Of a stretch of 64,000 nt of DNA, positions 33,569 through 42,819 are shown piece after piece; the stretch's first letter is position 1, and every line of letters begins with the position of its first letter. Both the position numbers and the translations under genes were made by a program. The notes beneath the pieces are model-generated. The model was given only the letters and a program-made list of their open reading frames with translations, was not told the origin of the DNA and did not search any database. This DNA comes from CAYMYN01 sp964394665. Lineage in GTDB: Bacteria > Planctomycetota > UBA1135 > GCA-002686595. The stretch lies in contig CAYMYN010000003.1 of NCBI GenBank assembly GCA_964394665.1, positions 1 through 64,000 of the forward strand, read 5' to 3'.

Positions 33569-34550
33569 GGCCGATCCCCTCCGGCGCTCGCCAACGCGCG
33601 GCCTGGCGCTCCTCGAACTCGCGCGTCGCCCGCGCCTTGCCGCGCAGCAGGCAGCGGTTCTGATAGGCGCGGATGAAGGCCCGCAGCTCGGGGTCGGGGA
33701 GCCGCGGCGCGCGACGGACGGCGCCCGAGAGGTAGCCGGCGAGCATCGCCGCACCGCCCACGATCCAGGGCCGGTAGGCCAGGCGATAGACCGCGCTGGC
33801 CGTCATGTACGCCAACCCCGTACCCATGAACCACTGACCTTTCCCGTGCCGGAAACGGCCGGTCAGGATGCCGCGGTGGCTCGAGCCCATCGGGCGCAGG
33901 TGCTCGAAGCGCAGCTCCGGCTCGTCGTAGCTGCGCGCGGTCCAGCCGAGCATCCGTGCCCGATGGCAGTCGATGCCGTCCCACATCACGTGGCGCACGA
34001 AGCCACCGATCTGCTCGAAGCACGCGCGCCGATAGAGCTTGCTCATGCCCACGGAGAGCTCGTCGCCGCAACCCTCGGGGACCAGTCCCCGGCCGGGGAC
34101 CTCGAAGTAGGGCTTTCCGCTGCACGTGCCCAGGCGCGGATCGCGCTCGAGTCGCTCGAGCAAGATCTCGAAGTAGCGCGGCGGCAGGTCGAGGTCGAGG
34201 TCGAGCTTGCAGACGTAGTCGAAGCGCTCGGGCTCGGCCACCTCGTAGCCGGCGTAGAAGGCGTCGATCACGCCCGGGCCGACGCTGCGGCGGCCGCGGT
34301 CCTCGCGGCGCAGGATTCGGATCCAGGGGTGGCGCTCGGCGTAGCGGCGCAGAATCTCGGGCGTGCCGTCGCTCGAGCCGTCGTCGACGATCACCCAGCG
34401 GTCGGGGCGCACGCTCTGCGCCAACACGCTCTCGAGCGAGCGCTCGGCGTAGCGCGCCTCGTCCCGGCAGGGCGTGACGACGAGGTACGTCGGCCGCCGT
34501 ACCAGCGTGGGGGCCACGGCGCCCGGGGCTTCGTCTGCGGCGGTCCTCAT
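33561..34550 (-). CDS. Family 2 glycosyltransferase
   Basis: Predicted 329 aa; ATG in an ATGA overlap with the asparagine synthetase stop. YLVVTPCRDEARYAERSLES starts the GT-A fold, WVIVDDGSSDGTPEIL binds nucleotide, and KLDLDLDLPPRYFE supplies the metal-binding acidic residues. GMSKLYRRACFEQIGGF and WDGIDCHRARMLGW are acceptor-side motifs. A hydrophobic segment at about 255-275 may tether it to the membrane. It is probably an early sugar transferase in the operon's glycan pathway. Donor and linkage are not readable. Confidence 0.9.
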   Translation of the reverse strand: MRTAADEAPGAVAPTLVRRPTYLVVTPCRDEARYAERSLESVLAQSVRPDRWVIVDDGSSDGTPEILRRYAERHPWIRILRREDRGRRSVGPGVIDAFYAGYEVAEPERFDYVCKLDLDLDLPPRYFEILLERLERDPRLGTCSGKPYFEVPGRGLVPEGCGDELSVGMSKLYRRACFEQIGGFVRHVMWDGIDCHRARMLGWTARSYDEPELRFEHLRPMGSSHRGILTGRFRHGKGQWFMGTGLAYMTASAVYRLAYRPWIVGGAAMLAGYLSGAVRRAPRLPDPELRAFIRAYQNRCLLRGKARATREFEERQAARWRAPEGIGRG

Positions 34551-36478
34551 GCGCTCACCCGGTGCTCGCGGCACCACCAACCCAGGACGAAGAGGGCCCA
34601 GACGCGCGACCAGTAGAGCCCGGGTACGCCGTCGAGGAAGGCCTGCCACAGGCGCCGCACGGGGGCGGGATCGAGGCCGGCGGCGGCGCACACGGCGGGG
34701 TCGAGCAACACGGCGTCGAGCGTCGGGCGCAGCGGCCCGCGGCACCAGGCGTCGAAGGGCATCACGAAGCCGGCCTTGGGGCGCTCGAAGAGCGCTGGGT
34801 CGAGGCCCTCGAGCCCCGCGTCGCGCAGCGCTTGCTTGCGCCCCAGGGGCTGGAATCGCGCGTCCTCGTCGAGGCCGGCGACGAGCTCGACCAGGCGATG
34901 ATCGACGAGTGGCAGGCGTACCTCGAGCGAGGCCGCCATGCCGGCCGAGTCCGTGTCGCGCAGGAGGCGTTGGCCGAGGAAGGCCGAGAGCTCGAGGTTC
35001 GAGATCGCGTGCAGCACCGACGGGTCGGCGGCCAGCTCGCCCAGCTCCGCGCGGCGCGACGCGCTCAGGCCGAAGGGCGCGTCGGCCGCGTCGAGGTCGG
35101 GGCGCAGCTCGCGCTGGAAGTCGCGCGTGAACAAGGCGTAGGCGACCTGATAGAGATCGACGAGCGAGCCGCGCACGCTCAGCGCGTCTCCGAGCTTGCC
35201 CCAGCGCGTCTGCGGCGCGAAGCCACCGTGGGCGCGGGCTCGCACGGACTGCACCGAGCGCGCGCCGCTGGCGAGCAGCCCGGCGGGCAGGCGCGCCAGA
35301 CGCCGCGAGAGTCGCAGGCCGCGCGGCAGGTGGGCGAAGCTCGTGTAGCCGCCGAAGAGTTCGTCGCCGCCGGTCCCGGCCAGCGCCACGACCGTGCCTG
35401 CGGCGCGCACCGCGCGGCTGACGACGTAACTGTTGAGCCCGTCGAAGCTCGGTTGGTCGAGGGCCGAGAGGGCCGGGTGGATCGACTCCAGGAAGGTCGA
35501 GCCGTGCACGCGGATCTCGGTGTGGCGCGTGCCCAGGGCTTGGGCCACGGCGCGCGCGTGGGGCGATTCGTCGAGCTCCGCTTCGTCGAAGGCGACGTTG
35601 AAGGTGTGCACCAGACCGCGGTCCGCGCGCACGGCGAGGTTCGCCACCGCGCTCGAGTCGACGCCGCCCGAGAGGAACACGCCCAGGGGCACGTCGCTCG
35701 CGAGCTGCAGCCCGACCGCCTCGGTCAGGGCGTCGCGCAGGGCCGCGCGTGCGAGCGGCCGAGAGGCCGAGCGCGGCAGGCTCCAGTAGCGCGTCGGGCG
35801 CGGCGTCGGATCGGCGAGCTCGAGCTCGGCGAACGTGCCCGCCGGAAGCTCCTGCACGCCGCGCACGATCGACGCGGGCCCGAACACGAAGCCGTTCCAC
35901 AGGTACGTGGCCAGGGCAGCGGGGTCGAGGCGCCGCTCGACGCGCCCGCTGGCGAGCAACCCGCGCACTTCCGAGGCGAAGAGCAGGGCCGGTCCGTCCG
36001 GCGACTCGACGCGCGTCCAGTAGAGCGGTTTCTCGCCCAATCGATCACGGGCCAACACGACCCGCTGGCGACGGGCGTCGTAGAGCGCGAAGGCAAAAGC
36101 CCCGCGCAGGCGCTCGAAGACCTCCGTGCCCCAGCGCTCGTAGGCCGCCAGTAGGACCTCGGTGTCCGAGCGCGTGAGGAAGGTGCGGCCGGCGGCCTCG
36201 AGCTCGGCGCGCAGGGCGGCGAAGTTGTAGATCTCGCCGTTGAAGGTCAACGCGTCGCCCTGGGTGCGGGAGACCATCGGTTGGTCGGCCGCGGCGGACA
36301 AATCGAGGATCGAGAGGCGCCGGTGGGCGAGCACGACGCGCGGAGCCCGCGGCGGTTCGCCCGACATCCACTGCCCGCGCGCGTCGGGTCCGCGATGGCG
36401 CATTGCATCCGCGCAACGCTCGACCGCCGCGACGAGTCCGTCGTCGACGAAACCCACGGCTCCCGCGATGGCACACAT
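34547..36478 (-). CDS. asnB: Asparagine synthetase (glutamine-hydrolysing), class II amidotransferase
   Basis: Predicted 643 aa. Cys2 right after the start Met is the Ntn nucleophile of the glutaminase domain (CAIAGAVGFVDD, MRHRGPDARG, LAHRRLSILDLS, LTFNGEIYNF). The synthetase domain has the ATP pyrophosphatase loop LGVFLSGGVDSSAVANLA, LAGTGGDELFGGY, MAASLEVRLPLVDHRLVEL and the Lys-rich GRKQALRD. Many exopolysaccharide and secondary-metabolite clusters carry such a paralogue that amidates a sugar acid or amino acid instead of free aspartate. Its place between a membrane glycosyltransferase, a GT2 and an NRPS favours that dedicated role. Start is firm because Cys2 must be exposed. Confidence 0.93.
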   Translation of the reverse strand: MCAIAGAVGFVDDGLVAAVERCADAMRHRGPDARGQWMSGEPPRAPRVVLAHRRLSILDLSAAADQPMVSRTQGDALTFNGEIYNFAALRAELEAAGRTFLTRSDTEVLLAAYERWGTEVFERLRGAFAFALYDARRQRVVLARDRLGEKPLYWTRVESPDGPALLFASEVRGLLASGRVERRLDPAALATYLWNGFVFGPASIVRGVQELPAGTFAELELADPTPRPTRYWSLPRSASRPLARAALRDALTEAVGLQLASDVPLGVFLSGGVDSSAVANLAVRADRGLVHTFNVAFDEAELDESPHARAVAQALGTRHTEIRVHGSTFLESIHPALSALDQPSFDGLNSYVVSRAVRAAGTVVALAGTGGDELFGGYTSFAHLPRGLRLSRRLARLPAGLLASGARSVQSVRARAHGGFAPQTRWGKLGDALSVRGSLVDLYQVAYALFTRDFQRELRPDLDAADAPFGLSASRRAELGELAADPSVLHAISNLELSAFLGQRLLRDTDSAGMAASLEVRLPLVDHRLVELVAGLDEDARFQPLGRKQALRDAGLEGLDPALFERPKAGFVMPFDAWCRGPLRPTLDAVLLDPAVCAAAGLDPAPVRRLWQAFLDGVPGLYWSRVWALFVLGWWCREHRVSA

Positions 36479-36512
36479 GGCGATTGCGATCCGGTTGCGC
36501 GCGCGGAGCGCG

Positions 36513-38096
36513 TCACAGGCCGGGCCGCCTCCGGAAAACGGCCAGGTTCGTGTCCCGCTCCTCGACGAGCAACTCGAAGTGCCGCTCGATCAGCGGACGC
36601 TCTCGCCACGCGGCCAGGCCGACCCAGTCGGCGAGGTACTGGATGGGCGAGGCGACGACGTACTCGGGGATGCGGTCCGCGCGCACGGCCTCGTGGGCCG
36701 CGGGGTTCACCTTGCCGTCCAGGTTGATCGCGCGATCGTGGAAGAAACCGATCGTTCCGGTCTGGATCGCGCCCACCCACGCGTCGGGGGGGACGTTGCG
36801 TTCGATCCACTCGACGACCTGAAAGTGATCGTGTTGGCGGCCCTGGCGATGGATCTGCAGGTGCGCTCCGAGGGTCAGCGCGAGGACGCCGGCGGCGATC
36901 GGCCAGGCGAACACGCGCGTCCGCTCCCGGTCCACTGCCCCGTCGATCAACCCCGCCAGCAGCAACGCTCCGAAGGCGGCCAGGGGAAAGAAGTAACGCG
37001 AGAGGAAGAAGGGCACGCCGAAGAAGAACCCGTAGTAGGTGACGAGCCCCAGCGCGTAGAGCCCCACCAGCAGCCCGAGGGTCCGGCGCCGTGCGTCGCC
37101 CGCGCGCACGATCCGCGCCGCGAGCCAGATCCACGCGGCGAGCACGAGCAGCGAGGCCGCGATCACCAGCGGATGGGACTCGAAGCGCGCGGGGATCGGC
37201 AGCAGGACCAGCGCGTACTCGGCGAGGGGTACGGGCAGGTGGGCGAGGTTCGAGGCGAACGAACCGAAGGCCGCCTCGGCCCGACCGCTGACCGGCATCA
37301 CGCTCCCGAAACGCAGGTGGTTGTGGATGAGCCAAGGGGAGAGGATCAGGCTCGCCGTGGCGCCCGTGAGGACCGCCGAGCGCAGGCTCGCGGCGCTGGG
37401 CGCCAGGCGCAGCCCCGGCGCGAACAGCAGGCGCGCCAGGCAGGTCGCCAGCACCAGGAACACCGCGTCGATGCGCATCCACAGCACCAGCCCGAGCAAC
37501 GCGCCCAGGCCCAGCGAACGGCGCACGCTCCAGGGCGCGAGCGGGTCGGCGGGCGCCAGGAAGGCGTACACGAAGAGCAGGATGCTCGCGACGAAGCCGC
37601 CGGTCTCCAGGCAGTTCATGCCGTGCTTGACGCCGAGCCCCGCGGCGAACCACAGCGCGGTCGCGAGCCAGGCGATCCGGGCTCCGTGCGGATGCCCCGC
37701 GAACAGGCGTCGGCCGAGCACCAACAACAGCCCGGCGCCGGCCAGCGCGAAGGCGAGCTGCAACCACAGCGCGAAGCGCACGCCCGCCACCCGATCGCCG
37801 TCGACCAGCGCGAAGCCGGCGGCGTACAGGAACGACATCAGGGGTTGGGTCCCGTTGGTCGGGATCGTGCCCGCGGCGGTGCTGAGGCCCTCGCCGAGCG
37901 CCAGATTGCGCGCGATGGTGAGCATCAAGTACCCATCCTCGGTGGGGTACTGGCGCAGCAGCCGCAGCTCGTCGCCCAAGAGCGGGACCAGGCGCGAGCC
38001 GACTCCCAGCGCAAGCAACACCGCGACCACGATCCAAAGGGCCGTGTTCCAGCTCGTCGTCGTGGGGCGGGTGGGCGGCGATCCGGAGGAGCGCAT
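36513..38096 (-). CDS. Polytopic membrane protein, GT-C glycosyltransferase-like
   Basis: Predicted 527 aa from the ATG at 38096; the frame continues open upstream but as low-complexity sequence. About ten hydrophobic helices are visible. The first loop (RQYPTEDGYLMLTIARNLALGEGLS) has the acidic residues where PMT/ArnT-like GT-C enzymes hold their catalytic Asp. A soluble C-terminal domain (HFQVVEWIERNVPPDAWVGAIQTGTIGFFHDRAINLDGKVN) is common in this group. It probably moves a sugar from a polyprenyl-phosphate donor on the outer face. First gene of the minus-strand operon, 34 bases before asnB. Confidence 0.78.
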   Translation of the reverse strand: MRSSGSPPTRPTTTSWNTALWIVVAVLLALGVGSRLVPLLGDELRLLRQYPTEDGYLMLTIARNLALGEGLSTAAGTIPTNGTQPLMSFLYAAGFALVDGDRVAGVRFALWLQLAFALAGAGLLLVLGRRLFAGHPHGARIAWLATALWFAAGLGVKHGMNCLETGGFVASILLFVYAFLAPADPLAPWSVRRSLGLGALLGLVLWMRIDAVFLVLATCLARLLFAPGLRLAPSAASLRSAVLTGATASLILSPWLIHNHLRFGSVMPVSGRAEAAFGSFASNLAHLPVPLAEYALVLLPIPARFESHPLVIAASLLVLAAWIWLAARIVRAGDARRRTLGLLVGLYALGLVTYYGFFFGVPFFLSRYFFPLAAFGALLLAGLIDGAVDRERTRVFAWPIAAGVLALTLGAHLQIHRQGRQHDHFQVVEWIERNVPPDAWVGAIQTGTIGFFHDRAINLDGKVNPAAHEAVRADRIPEYVVASPIQYLADWVGLAAWRERPLIERHFELLVEERDTNLAVFRRRPGL

Positions 38097-38557
38097 GCGG
38101 CGGGCGGGGCGTGGGGAGCGAACGGGGCGGGGCCCGTCGCTCGCGCGCGAGGACGGGGACGGATGCGAGGGGCAGGGGGACGCCGGTGCGAACGGAGGCA
38201 CGGTCGGTGGGGGCGTACCCGCCGCGCTCCGGGGGCTCGAAACGGCTTCCGACCTATCGGCCGAGGGCTCCTCGGGCCGTGAGGAGGCTCGAGGGTGCGC
38301 GCGCCGGGGGTTGCGCGCGGACCGGGCCCCCCCCCCGGGTGGCAGGGAGGATGACCGAAGCCCCCGCGGACGTCCAGGCCACCCCTCCGCGTGCGGCGCG
38401 GAGGTCGGAACTTCCTTCCGTGCGTCGCCGGCCCGTCCGCGACCTTTCTTCCGAGTCGTCCCCCGCGCCGCGCGGCCCCAGCGCTTCGAAAGGCTCCCCG
38501 ACGCGGAGTCGTCCTCGCCCGCGCCGCCTGTCACCCTGGGCCACCCGCTACCCGCCG
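38097..38557. other. Divergent intergenic region
   Basis: About 460 bases between two divergently transcribed membrane-protein genes, so promoters for both must lie here or in the adjacent coding ends. It contains C-rich homopolymer runs near 38330 and no frame with coding character. I could not identify -10 or -35 boxes with confidence. Confidence 0.4.
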
Positions 38558-39904
38558 ATGGCCGTCCCCCCGATCCCGCCGCCCAGTCGCTCCGCCCCGC
38601 CCTTCTGGGCGGTGGTCGCCTTCGCCTTCCTGGTGCGCGCGGCCTTTGCCGCGCTCGTGCTCTGGCCGGTGAGCTGGACGGACCACGGCATCGACCACGG
38701 CTCGGAAATCGGCCAGATCGCGCGCAACGTGTTCGAGGGCCGCGGATTCAGCTCGCCCTTCGGCGTGGGCTCGGCGCCCACCGCTTGGCTCGCGCCGCTC
38801 GTGCCGGCGCTGTGGGTGCTGGTCTTCGCGGCTGTCGGTCTCTTCAGCCAGGCCTCGATCGTCGTCCTGATCGGCTTGCAGATGCTCGCCGGCGCGCTGG
38901 CCTGTGGGTTGTACGTCGAGATCGCGCGCAGGGTGTTGGAGCGCATGGGAGCGGGCGCCTCGCGGCTCCCTTGGCTCGTGGCGGCGCTCGTCTGCCTGTG
39001 GCCCGAGTCGCTCGATCGCCAGACGCACATGTGGTACTTCCCGTTCCAGGAGCTGGGCCTCGCCTGGATGTTCCTGGTCGGGATGGCCTGGATCGCAGCG
39101 CCCGAGCGCCGGCGCTCGCTCCACCTGGGCGCCGCGGCGGGGATCCTGGGCCTCGTGAACCCCGGGCCGTTGCCGGTCTTCGCGGCCATCCTGGTGCTCG
39201 GGTCGTTCGCGCACCGACGGACGCCGCGACGGGTCCTGTCCGCGGCGGCCCTGGCCGCCGGCGTCTGCGCGCTCTTCCTCGCGCCCTGGACGCTGCGCAA
39301 CCTGGCCGTGCTCGGGAGCCCGATCCCCATGCGCTCGAACGTGGGCGTCGAGCTCCTGGTGGGCAACGGCGCCCGCGGCGCGGTCGCGCAGCGCCGCGAC
39401 GCGCAGCACCCGGCCGTCGATCCCATCGAGCGCCGGCGCTACGAGACCCTGGGCGAGGTCGCCTACATGCGCGCGGCCCGCGCCGAGGCCCTCGAGCACA
39501 TCCGCGGCGATCCGGGCCGCTTCGCGCGCCGGACCCTCGAGCGCGTCGCGACCTACTGGGCCGGCGACGTCCTCGACCGTTGGACCTGGGCGCCGCGGCC
39601 ACCCTGGTGGAAGGCCGGGCCGCGCGCGATCGCACGCCGTCTGCTCAAGCTCGCCTGCATCCTGGGGCCCAGCCTGCTGGTCGCCCTGGGCCTCGCGCGG
39701 GGGCTCGGTCGGCGCGTGCCGGGGCTCGCGCTGTTCCTCGGCGTCCTCGTCCTCTTGCCGCTGCCCTACTACGTGACGCACGTGCACGAGGCCTACTCCT
39801 ACGCCGTCCGGCCCTACGTCCTGCTCCTGGCCGTCCTGCTCCTCGCGGCGCATCGACTCGGCCCCCGCACCGCGCCCCTACCCGTCCCCGTGCCGTCGAG
39901 CTAG
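38558..39904 (+). CDS. Polytopic membrane protein, GT-C/PMT-like
   Basis: Predicted 448 aa; the ATG at 38558 begins a short Pro-rich N-terminus before the first helix (FWAVVAFAFLVRAAFAALVLW). Around eight to ten hydrophobic helices follow. The first external loop has acidic residues and the pattern IGQIARNVFEGRGFSSPFG, which is frequent in the Dol-P-Man mannosyltransferase-like (PMT_2) superfamily. The C-terminal helix pair contains YYVTHVHEAYSYAVRPY. It probably transfers a sugar from a lipid-phosphate donor to an extracytoplasmic acceptor. Divergent from the operon ending at 26359 and followed by a small protein gene. Confidence 0.75.
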   Translation: MAVPPIPPPSRSAPPFWAVVAFAFLVRAAFAALVLWPVSWTDHGIDHGSEIGQIARNVFEGRGFSSPFGVGSAPTAWLAPLVPALWVLVFAAVGLFSQASIVVLIGLQMLAGALACGLYVEIARRVLERMGAGASRLPWLVAALVCLWPESLDRQTHMWYFPFQELGLAWMFLVGMAWIAAPERRRSLHLGAAAGILGLVNPGPLPVFAAILVLGSFAHRRTPRRVLSAAALAAGVCALFLAPWTLRNLAVLGSPIPMRSNVGVELLVGNGARGAVAQRRDAQHPAVDPIERRRYETLGEVAYMRAARAEALEHIRGDPGRFARRTLERVATYWAGDVLDRWTWAPRPPWWKAGPRAIARRLLKLACILGPSLLVALGLARGLGRRVPGLALFLGVLVLLPLPYYVTHVHEAYSYAVRPYVLLLAVLLLAAHRLGPRTAPLPVPVPSS

Positions 39905-39907
39905 AGT
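39902..39907 (+). promoter_or_regulatory. -10-like TAGAGT box eight bases before a start
   Basis: CTAGAGTCC just before the ATG at 39916 resembles CTAGAATCC before the ATG at 18135. It overlaps the stop codon of the upstream membrane-protein gene. Proposed leaderless promoter, giving the small gene its own transcript. Confidence 0.4.
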
Positions 39908-39915
39908 CCGCAGCC

Positions 39916-40203
39916 ATGGGACTCATCAACTGGATCTTCGACATCTACCAGCACACCAAGATCGACGAGGCGCGGCGCGAGGCCGTCGCCGCGCGCGCCG
40001 AGCTGTCCGCGATGCGCGGCTCGAGTGGTCGGCTGGACGATGCGCGCTTGCTGCGGGCCATCGAGGAGCTCGCCCTCTCGACCAAGACGCTGCAGCGCAT
40101 GTTGATCGAGAAGGGCCTGTGCACCCAGGCCGAGTTCGCCCAGCGCCTGCGCGAGATCGATCTCGAGGACGGCGCCGCGGACGGTCGCACGCCGATCCTG
40201 TGA
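39916..40203 (+). CDS. Small cytoplasmic helical protein, function unknown
   Basis: Predicted 95 aa. It begins MGLINWIFDIYQHTKIDEA, an amphipathic helix that could bind membrane. A coiled-coil-like helix follows (AVAARAELSAM), then a second helical block (ARLLRAIEELALSTKTLQRML). No signal peptide, metal site or catalytic motif is visible. The N-terminus resembles other short bacterial proteins starting with an aromatic-rich IFDIYQ-type helix, but I cannot name a family. It lies 11 bases after the membrane-protein stop with its own -10-like box. Confidence 0.7.
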   Translation: MGLINWIFDIYQHTKIDEARREAVAARAELSAMRGSSGRLDDARLLRAIEELALSTKTLQRMLIEKGLCTQAEFAQRLREIDLEDGAADGRTPIL

Positions 40204-40217
40204 AATCCGCCTGACTG

Positions 40218-41621
40218 TCAGGCTTGCGCAGCGGCCAGGAGTTCCCGTCCGAGCTCGACGTAGATCTCGCTGAGGGTCGGGTGGTACCAGGGCATGGCGA
40301 CCAGGTCGCGGGCGCCGCCGCGGAAGTGCAGCACGGTCGCGGCCACGTGGATCAGGTCGTCCGCGCGTGGGCCGAGGAACTGCGCGCCGATCAGCCGGGC
40401 GCTGCCCTTCTCCGCGACGAGCTTGACGTGGCCTGCCCCGGGTCGCGCGCCCATCACGATGCCCCGGCCCTGGTTGGCCCAGTTCTTCCGCGCCACGACC
40501 ACCTCGAGCCCGGCCGCGCGGGCCTGGGTCTCGAGCAACCCGCACTCGGCGTAGGGCGGGTGCGTGAAGATCGAGAAGAGCGGGATCTCCTCGATCCAGG
40601 GTTCCGGCGAGTGGCCGGCGAGCCGACGCGCCGCGTTGCGCGCCGCATGTCGCCCCTCCATGTTGCCGGTGTGCAGGATCTGCCGTTCGTCGGTCGCGTC
40701 GCCGGCGGCGAACACGCGCGGGTTGGTGGTCGCGAGGCACGGATCGAGCACGAGACGCGTGCCTTCGTGCTCGATGCCGGCCCGCTCCAGGTCGAGGCCG
40801 TCGAGATTCGCCTCGCGACCCAGGGCCAGCAGGTAGCGCTCGGCTTCCAGGGGATAGCGCTCCTCGCCCTGGCGCACGTGGGCGCGCACGCCGGACGCGG
40901 TGCGCTCCAAGCGCTCGACGACGGCCCCGACGCGCACGTCGACTCCGCAAGCCTCGAGCGCGCCCCGCATGTGGGCCGAGAGCTCGGGGTCCTCGCCGCG
41001 GTTCACGAGGGCCGAGCGGCTGAGCAGGGTGACGGGAACCCCCAGGCCGGCGAAGAACGTGGCGAACTCCAGGCCCACGGCGCCCGAGCCCTGCACGAGC
41101 AATGAACGCGGCGCGGCTTCGAGCTCCATCAGCGCGTCGCTGTGCAGGTAGTCGATCTCCGCCAGGCCGGGGATGTCGGGCACGTGCAGGCGCGAGCCGG
41201 TCGCGATCAGGAACGTGTGGCCGCGCAGGCGACGGGCGCCGACCTCGATCGCGTCGGGCCCGAGGAAGCGCGCGCGGCCGTCGAGCAGCTCGTAGCCGCC
41301 GCTCTCCATGCTCGCGATCTTGGCGCGCTGGAAACGCGCGACCAGCCGCCGCTTGCGCTCCATCAGCTCGCGGAAGTCGATCCCTGGCCGCTCGGCGTGC
41401 ACGCCGAGCTCCGCGCCGTGAGCCAGGTCGTGCAGGAGATCACTGGTCGCGAGCAGGGTCTTGGTCGGCATGCAGCCGCGCAGGATGCACAGGCCGCCGA
41501 GCTCGCCGTCGTTGACCACCAACACGCGTCGCAGGCCCTGGCGCACGGCCTCGGCCGCCGCCGCCGAGCCGGCGCTGCCTCCGCCGATCACGATCAAGTC
41601 GTAGGGTGTCTCGTCCTGCAT
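40218..41621 (-). CDS. FAD-dependent pyridine nucleotide-disulfide oxidoreductase
   Basis: Predicted 467 aa from the ATG at 41621, which has GGAG six bases upstream; in-frame ATGs at 41651 and 41672 would lengthen it. The FAD loop is LIVIGGGSAGSAAAAEA. The redox-active disulfide is in GGLCILRGCMPTKTL (C-x4-C). The second nucleotide-binding loop is LLVQGSGAVGLEFATFFAGLG, and VFAAGDATD binds FAD. The C-terminal dimer domain ends with YHPTLSEIYVEL, supplying the catalytic His-Glu pair. The architecture matches dihydrolipoamide, glutathione and mercuric reductases, but neither the CILRGC disulfide nor the lack of an N-terminal metal domain points to one substrate. Neighbours do not help. Confidence 0.9.
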   Translation of the reverse strand: MQDETPYDLIVIGGGSAGSAAAAEAVRQGLRRVLVVNDGELGGLCILRGCMPTKTLLATSDLLHDLAHGAELGVHAERPGIDFRELMERKRRLVARFQRAKIASMESGGYELLDGRARFLGPDAIEVGARRLRGHTFLIATGSRLHVPDIPGLAEIDYLHSDALMELEAAPRSLLVQGSGAVGLEFATFFAGLGVPVTLLSRSALVNRGEDPELSAHMRGALEACGVDVRVGAVVERLERTASGVRAHVRQGEERYPLEAERYLLALGREANLDGLDLERAGIEHEGTRLVLDPCLATTNPRVFAAGDATDERQILHTGNMEGRHAARNAARRLAGHSPEPWIEEIPLFSIFTHPPYAECGLLETQARAAGLEVVVARKNWANQGRGIVMGARPGAGHVKLVAEKGSARLIGAQFLGPRADDLIHVAATVLHFRGGARDLVAMPWYHPTLSEIYVELGRELLAAAQA

Positions 41622-41649
41622 GTCGGGCTCCAGGGAAGCGGGGGCCGCC

Positions 41650-41655
41650 ATGCTA
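41650..41655 (-). promoter_or_regulatory. -10-like TAGCAT box
   Basis: TAGCAT on the minus strand, 28 bases before the chosen ATG at 41621. It would give a leader of about 20 bases that includes the GGAG ribosome site, supporting that start. Confidence 0.35.
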
Positions 41656-41691
41656 TCCGCACGAGCGTGCATCGAGCGCGCGACACGCCGC

Positions 41692-42819
41692 TCAACGCGC
41701 GGGGAGCGAGAAACGCAGCACCGAGACCTGCGGCAAGGGCTCGAGCCGACGCCCGGCGAGCGGACCCTCGACGGCTTCTCCGAGCCGGTTCCAACGCGAG
41801 CCGGTCTCGCGGTCGCGGATCCCCGCTGCGTCCGCCTCGAAGGTCAGCGCGCGCCCATCGAGCTCGGGCGCGAAGGCCGCCGCCGATCCGAGCGCCGGCC
41901 CGGGCCCCCCGTGCGCCGCGCGGTGCGCCGAGGCGGTCGCCGGATCGCGCAGCAGGACCGCGCCGTCAACGTGCTCGACGGGCGCTCCGTGCGTCGGCCC
42001 GCTCGCGCCGTCATCGAGGCACCACAGGCGCTCGAGCGGAGCGAGGCCGCCGACGCGCAACCAGGCGGGCGCGGCGCCGCTCGCGAGCTGCTCCGCGTCG
42101 AGCAAGACCAACGGCGGATCGGGCGCGCCGTCCTCGGGCGCCGCGCGGACGACGGCCGCGGGGTGCGCCGCGCGCAAGGTCCCGAGCGAGACGACGAAGG
42201 CCGGCAGCGCGACCAGGCGAAGCCCGACGTGGCGGCCGGCGACGCAGCGGCCGTCGCGCTGGGACCAGAGCGAGTCGGTGCGCGCGTCGTGGAGCAACGC
42301 GTTGCCCTCGAACAACATCCCGCTGACCGCCAGCTCGAGCACCTCGCCCGCCGCGCGCCGATCGAAGATGCGCGCGCTGTCGCACAGCGAGCAGTAGGTC
42401 ACCGCCACGGGCACTCCGTCGACCTCGTCGAGGGCCAGCTCGCGGCGCAGGAGGTGCACCAGGGGCCAGGCGTGGAGCGCCTGGGCGCCGCGCAACACGA
42501 GGACCGGCTCGCGGTCGTCGAGCGCGACCTCGGCGGCCGGCTCGCGACGCTGCGCTCGCAGCGGTTGGAACAGGCCCCGCGGCAGGCCCGCGACGCGCAG
42601 TCGTTCGGGAGGCAGGCACGCGGGGGAGAACTCGGTGCGCCAGCCCTGGGCGCGCAGGCCCGCGAGGCTCGCGGGCGCATACCCCTCGACCTCCACCGCT
42701 GAAGTCGAGACGGGGACGGCTTCGTCGGCGGCCGGCGAGCAGGCCACGGCGAAGGCCAGGATCACTGCCGCGGAACGCACGGACTTCGGTCTACTCCTCG
42801 CGCACCGTCTCGTCGTCAT
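41692..42819 (-). CDS. DUF3179 family lipoprotein
   Basis: About 375 aa from the ATG at 42819, overlapping the msrB 3' end by 29 bases; a GTG at 42780 would remove the overlap and give 362 aa. The N-terminus ends in a lipobox-like FAVA-Cys. DUF3179 hallmarks are PVAVTYCSLCDSARIFDRR and SGMLFEGNALLHDARTDSLWSQ, and later LTFEADAAGIRDRETGSRWN. The CxxC pair and acidic clusters are conserved in the family, but its activity is unknown. Being downstream of msrB suggests an envelope redox or repair context, which is inference. Confidence 0.82.
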   Translation of the reverse strand: MTTRRCARSRPKSVRSAAVILAFAVACSPAADEAVPVSTSAVEVEGYAPASLAGLRAQGWRTEFSPACLPPERLRVAGLPRGLFQPLRAQRREPAAEVALDDREPVLVLRGAQALHAWPLVHLLRRELALDEVDGVPVAVTYCSLCDSARIFDRRAAGEVLELAVSGMLFEGNALLHDARTDSLWSQRDGRCVAGRHVGLRLVALPAFVVSLGTLRAAHPAAVVRAAPEDGAPDPPLVLLDAEQLASGAAPAWLRVGGLAPLERLWCLDDGASGPTHGAPVEHVDGAVLLRDPATASAHRAAHGGPGPALGSAAAFAPELDGRALTFEADAAGIRDRETGSRWNRLGEAVEGPLAGRRLEPLPQVSVLRFSLPAR

